From Gemmatimonadota bacterium (lineage in GTDB: Bacteria > Gemmatimonadota > Gemmatimonadetes > Longimicrobiales > Gaopeijiaceae), in the NCBI GenBank assembly GCA_022826565.1, contig JAJDUP010000013.1:162107-226106 (forward strand): a DNA stretch of 64,000 nt. The letters run 5' to 3'. The notes under the pieces are model-generated. The model saw nothing but the letters and a program-made list of their open reading frames with translations, ran no database searches and had not been told where the DNA came from. The translations under genes were made by a program, and so were the position numbers. Position 1 is the first letter of the stretch. Every line of letters begins with the position of its first letter. This document shows, piece after piece, positions 61,498 through 64,000 of this stretch.

Positions 61498-62700
61498 ATG
61501 ATTCACACATTCTCAGTATCCAACTACGGATCGATACGCGAAGAGGTCGCTCTCGATCTGCGGATTCCGCGCACGGCACCGGATCTGACGTGCTTCCGGC
61601 AGAGCGAGGCCAGGCTGGATGTCCGGCTTCCAACCGTCGCGGTGCTGATGGGTCCCAACGGGTCCGGCAAGACGACGTTGCTGAGGGCTTTGGTGGATCT
61701 CGCGAGGATAGTGTCGTCTCCCATCGATACCGTCCAACTGCTGCCGTTCCTCTCGGATTGCAGCAAATGGAACTCGACACGGTTCTGCATCGAAGGAGAA
61801 GCAGATTTCCTCAAGCCGGGCGAAACTCCAAGGAGGTTTCGGTATGAACTCGAAGTCGGACGTCACCCAGCGGACGATGGGACGGAAGGCCCCCTCTTCG
61901 TAAATCAGGAAGCCCTGGTGCACTACCCCAGAGGGCGCCGCCGGAGGCTGCTCGAGCGGCGGATCCCTGGAGCACGCACCTATGTTTCGCGCGATTTCGG
62001 TCTAACCGCCAGGGATGGTCGGCTGAGAGCGGTGGAGCCCAACCGATCCGCAATCGCTACTCTCGGGATCCTCAATGTTCCTGTTGCGTCCCGTTTCGCG
62101 AACACCATCAGAGCCTGGGTTACCGCGACCAACATCGTCGGAAACGAAACCGCATCCCCCAATACACCGTTTGTTGTACGTTGGCTGGAGACCATCCCGG
62201 CCTTCAGGCGATGGGCCCGGGTCCAAATGCAGCGGAGCGACCTGGGAATCGAGGACATCGACGTTGCTCATGGCCTCGGTGGCCCGGACATCCGATTCCA
62301 TCACCGTGGACTGGACGCCCCGATCAGCCTGGATTTCGAGTCCAGGGGCACGCGACGTCTGCTCCATCTCCTGCCGCTGATCAAGTTCGCCCTCGATGAG
62401 TCCGGTCTCGCCGTCCTCGACGAGATTGATGGCGATCTGCATGTGGAATTGGTCGCAGAGATCATCGGCTGGTTCCGGTCTCGGGAGAGCAATCCGGGCA
62501 ACGCCCAATTGCTCATGACTTCACACCACGTCGGCTTGCTCGACGAACTGGAGAAGGAAGAGATCTTCATCATCGAAAAAGACGACAGCGGTGCCACGAG
62601 GGTACACGGCGCCCAGGACGTACGAGGTTTGCGGCGCGATGTCCATCTCTATCCCAAATATCGGGCAGGCGTGCTTGGCGGCATCCCGAGATTCGGGTGA
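61498..62700 (+). CDS. AAA family ATPase, RloA/AAA_15-like (defence-associated family)
   Basis: IHTFSVSNYGSIREEVALDLR, VLMGPNGSGKTTLLRALVDLA Walker A, FESRGTRRLLHLLPLI signature, GLAVLDEIDGDLHVELVAEI Walker B, LLMTSHHVGLLD. Confidence 0.87.
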   Translation: MIHTFSVSNYGSIREEVALDLRIPRTAPDLTCFRQSEARLDVRLPTVAVLMGPNGSGKTTLLRALVDLARIVSSPIDTVQLLPFLSDCSKWNSTRFCIEGEADFLKPGETPRRFRYELEVGRHPADDGTEGPLFVNQEALVHYPRGRRRRLLERRIPGARTYVSRDFGLTARDGRLRAVEPNRSAIATLGILNVPVASRFANTIRAWVTATNIVGNETASPNTPFVVRWLETIPAFRRWARVQMQRSDLGIEDIDVAHGLGGPDIRFHHRGLDAPISLDFESRGTRRLLHLLPLIKFALDESGLAVLDEIDGDLHVELVAEIIGWFRSRESNPGNAQLLMTSHHVGLLDELEKEEIFIIEKDDSGATRVHGAQDVRGLRRDVHLYPKYRAGVLGGIPRFG

Positions 62701-62706
62701 ATCTCG

Positions 62707-63051
62707 ATGCCGCGGCGGGGTGGTGTCGAGCGCAGACGCGTCATCCTTATCGTAGTCGAGGGAAAGAGCGATAGGGCGTTTGTACAGTTTCTCAGCCGGG
62801 TTTGCGAAGACGAGGGGCTTCACCTCCACCTGGACGTAAACCCGGCAACCGGGGGTGATTCCCGCAAGGTTGTCGACTACGCACGGCGCCGCTTGAAGAG
62901 GCATCCCGACCCCCGGTCCATTAGTCGGCGGTATGTACTCCTGGACTCGGATCGGCTCGAGCAGGATGAGAGAGCGGGTCAGTCAGCCGGGCAAGCGCAG
63001 GTTTGTAGCGGCAAGCCGTCGATCCGATCGTGGGGTAGCGCTCCAAGTTAG
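62707..63051 (+). pseudogene. RloB-like/TOPRIM-like partner, apparently C-terminally truncated or frameshifted
   Basis: VILIVVEGKSDRAFVQFLSRV...RRYVLLDSDRLEQDE match the family start; sequence after ~62970 loses family character and stops early. Confidence 0.55.
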
Positions 63052-63121
63052 ATTGGGAACACGTTTCCGCTGCCCTTGAGGAGCATGGCTTGCGGGAGCC
63101 CACAGTTGCGTCAGGAGCGCC

Positions 63122-63889
63122 ATGGCCACCCTACATCACAATGTCGTTGATCCGCAGCGGAAGGGCGTTGACCCGGTCTGCGGATGGTGCAAGTGGTGGA
63201 AGCCCTTCGAGGACGAGGGGGAACGGGGCACGTGCCGCCATCCGCGCGATCCTCAGGAAATGCCCACCATGTATTTCAACGGCTGCGATCTCTGGCTTCC
63301 CGTCTGGGACGCGGGAGCCCGCATCGAACGCCTCCACATCCGCGGCTTCAGGTCCCTCGCGGACGTGGAGCTCCGCCCGCGGGAGGGCACGAGTGTGCTG
63401 ATTGGGGCCAACGGCTCCGGGAAATCGAACTTCGTTCAGTTCTTCAACATGCTGAGCTGGATGCTCAAGGCGCGGCGACTTGGGGAGTTCGTCAGCACCC
63501 AGGGCGGGGCGGACGACCAGCTGCACGGCGGGAGCGAGACTACGCCGCGGTTGGAAGCGGAGATCGCGATGCGGACAACCACCGGCCTGAACGAGTACAG
63601 GTTCACTCTCGCTTACGCCCATCCGGATCGGCTGGTTTTCACAGATGAGGCGTTTCGGTACTCTCGCGACGATCGTGCCGACGACGCGTACTGGACCCAC
63701 CTCAAGAGCGGGCACTCGGAAGCCCGGATTGTCGAAGCGGGACAGTCGGATGCCAAACCCCCTAACCTGAAAGCGAAGACCGCTCGCACGGTCACGTACC
63801 TGTTGCGGAATTGCGCGGCCTATCAATTCCACAATACCGGCGCCAAGTCGAACTTCAAGATGCTGATTCCGGCACATGCCGATCAGTGA
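63122..63889 (+). pseudogene. AAA family ATPase (AAA_21-like) with Cys-rich N-terminal extension, 3' truncated by IS end at ~63861
   Basis: VCGWCKWWKPFEDEGERGTCRHP...NGCDLWLP then IERLHIRGFRSLADVELRPREGTSVLIGANGSGKSNFVQFFNML; homology-like sequence ends at KSNFK before repeat array; no Walker B/D-loop. Confidence 0.75.
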
Positions 63890-64000
63890 TTCCATCCCAT
63901 GCCGATCACCGATTCCAGAGCATGCCGATCAGTGATTCCACCATGCCGATCACCGATTCCAGAGCATGCCGATCACCTTGGAGTGAGCGAGTAGCGGCGC
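63861..64000. mobile_element. Terminus of IS21-like insertion sequence (continues past window)
   Basis: TGCTGATTCCGG followed by ~23-bp degenerate repeats CATGCCGATCA(GT/CC)GATTCCA starting at 63875, 63898, 63921, 63942, 63965; disrupts AAA gene. Confidence 0.65.

Overview
GC-rich bacterial chromosome segment. Gene content and the 6-bladed beta-propeller genes suggest a Gemmatimonadota-like lineage; this is inference and was not tested. Most of the window is dense housekeeping operons on the + strand: lolA-rimO; lnt-prfA-prmC; ylbF-CDP-alcohol PT-inositol-phosphate synthase-tmk-S41 protease; asparaginase-obg-dprA-hemW; hrcA-dnaJ; yqeY; mutS2-dnaG-Zn-ribbon-recJ-rsmD-coaD-pta; a STAS/RsbW-SpoIIE module; rsmA-rex-exonuclease-thiolase-bioY-CPBP-hbd-acad-glyA; nnrDE-thiL-plsC-eno-ftsB; tRNA-Met; an RDD-SpoIIM/DUF58/MoxR/DUF4350/DUF4129 cluster; DUF1028; and nfo. 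Two accessory regions stand out. (1) A ~7.15-kb insert (19531-26678) sits between yqeY and mutS2. It has 22-bp terminal inverted repeats (20/22 identical) and TA dinucleotides at both ends. It carries a secreted Cys-containing peptide plus two beta-propeller paralogs, several small ORFs, a hairpin region and a tyrosine recombinase, but no recognisable DDE transposase. (2) A defence-like AAA ATPase/TOPRIM-like/AAA ATPase locus (61498-63860) is cut at its 3' end by the repeat-bearing terminus of an IS21-like element. Other signals: a perfect Rex operator over the rex start codon, a second perfect Rex operator inside a DUF58 gene, a recurring AT-rich TTTACATT/TCATGTTT motif, and a DnaG primase that lacks its zinc ligands.
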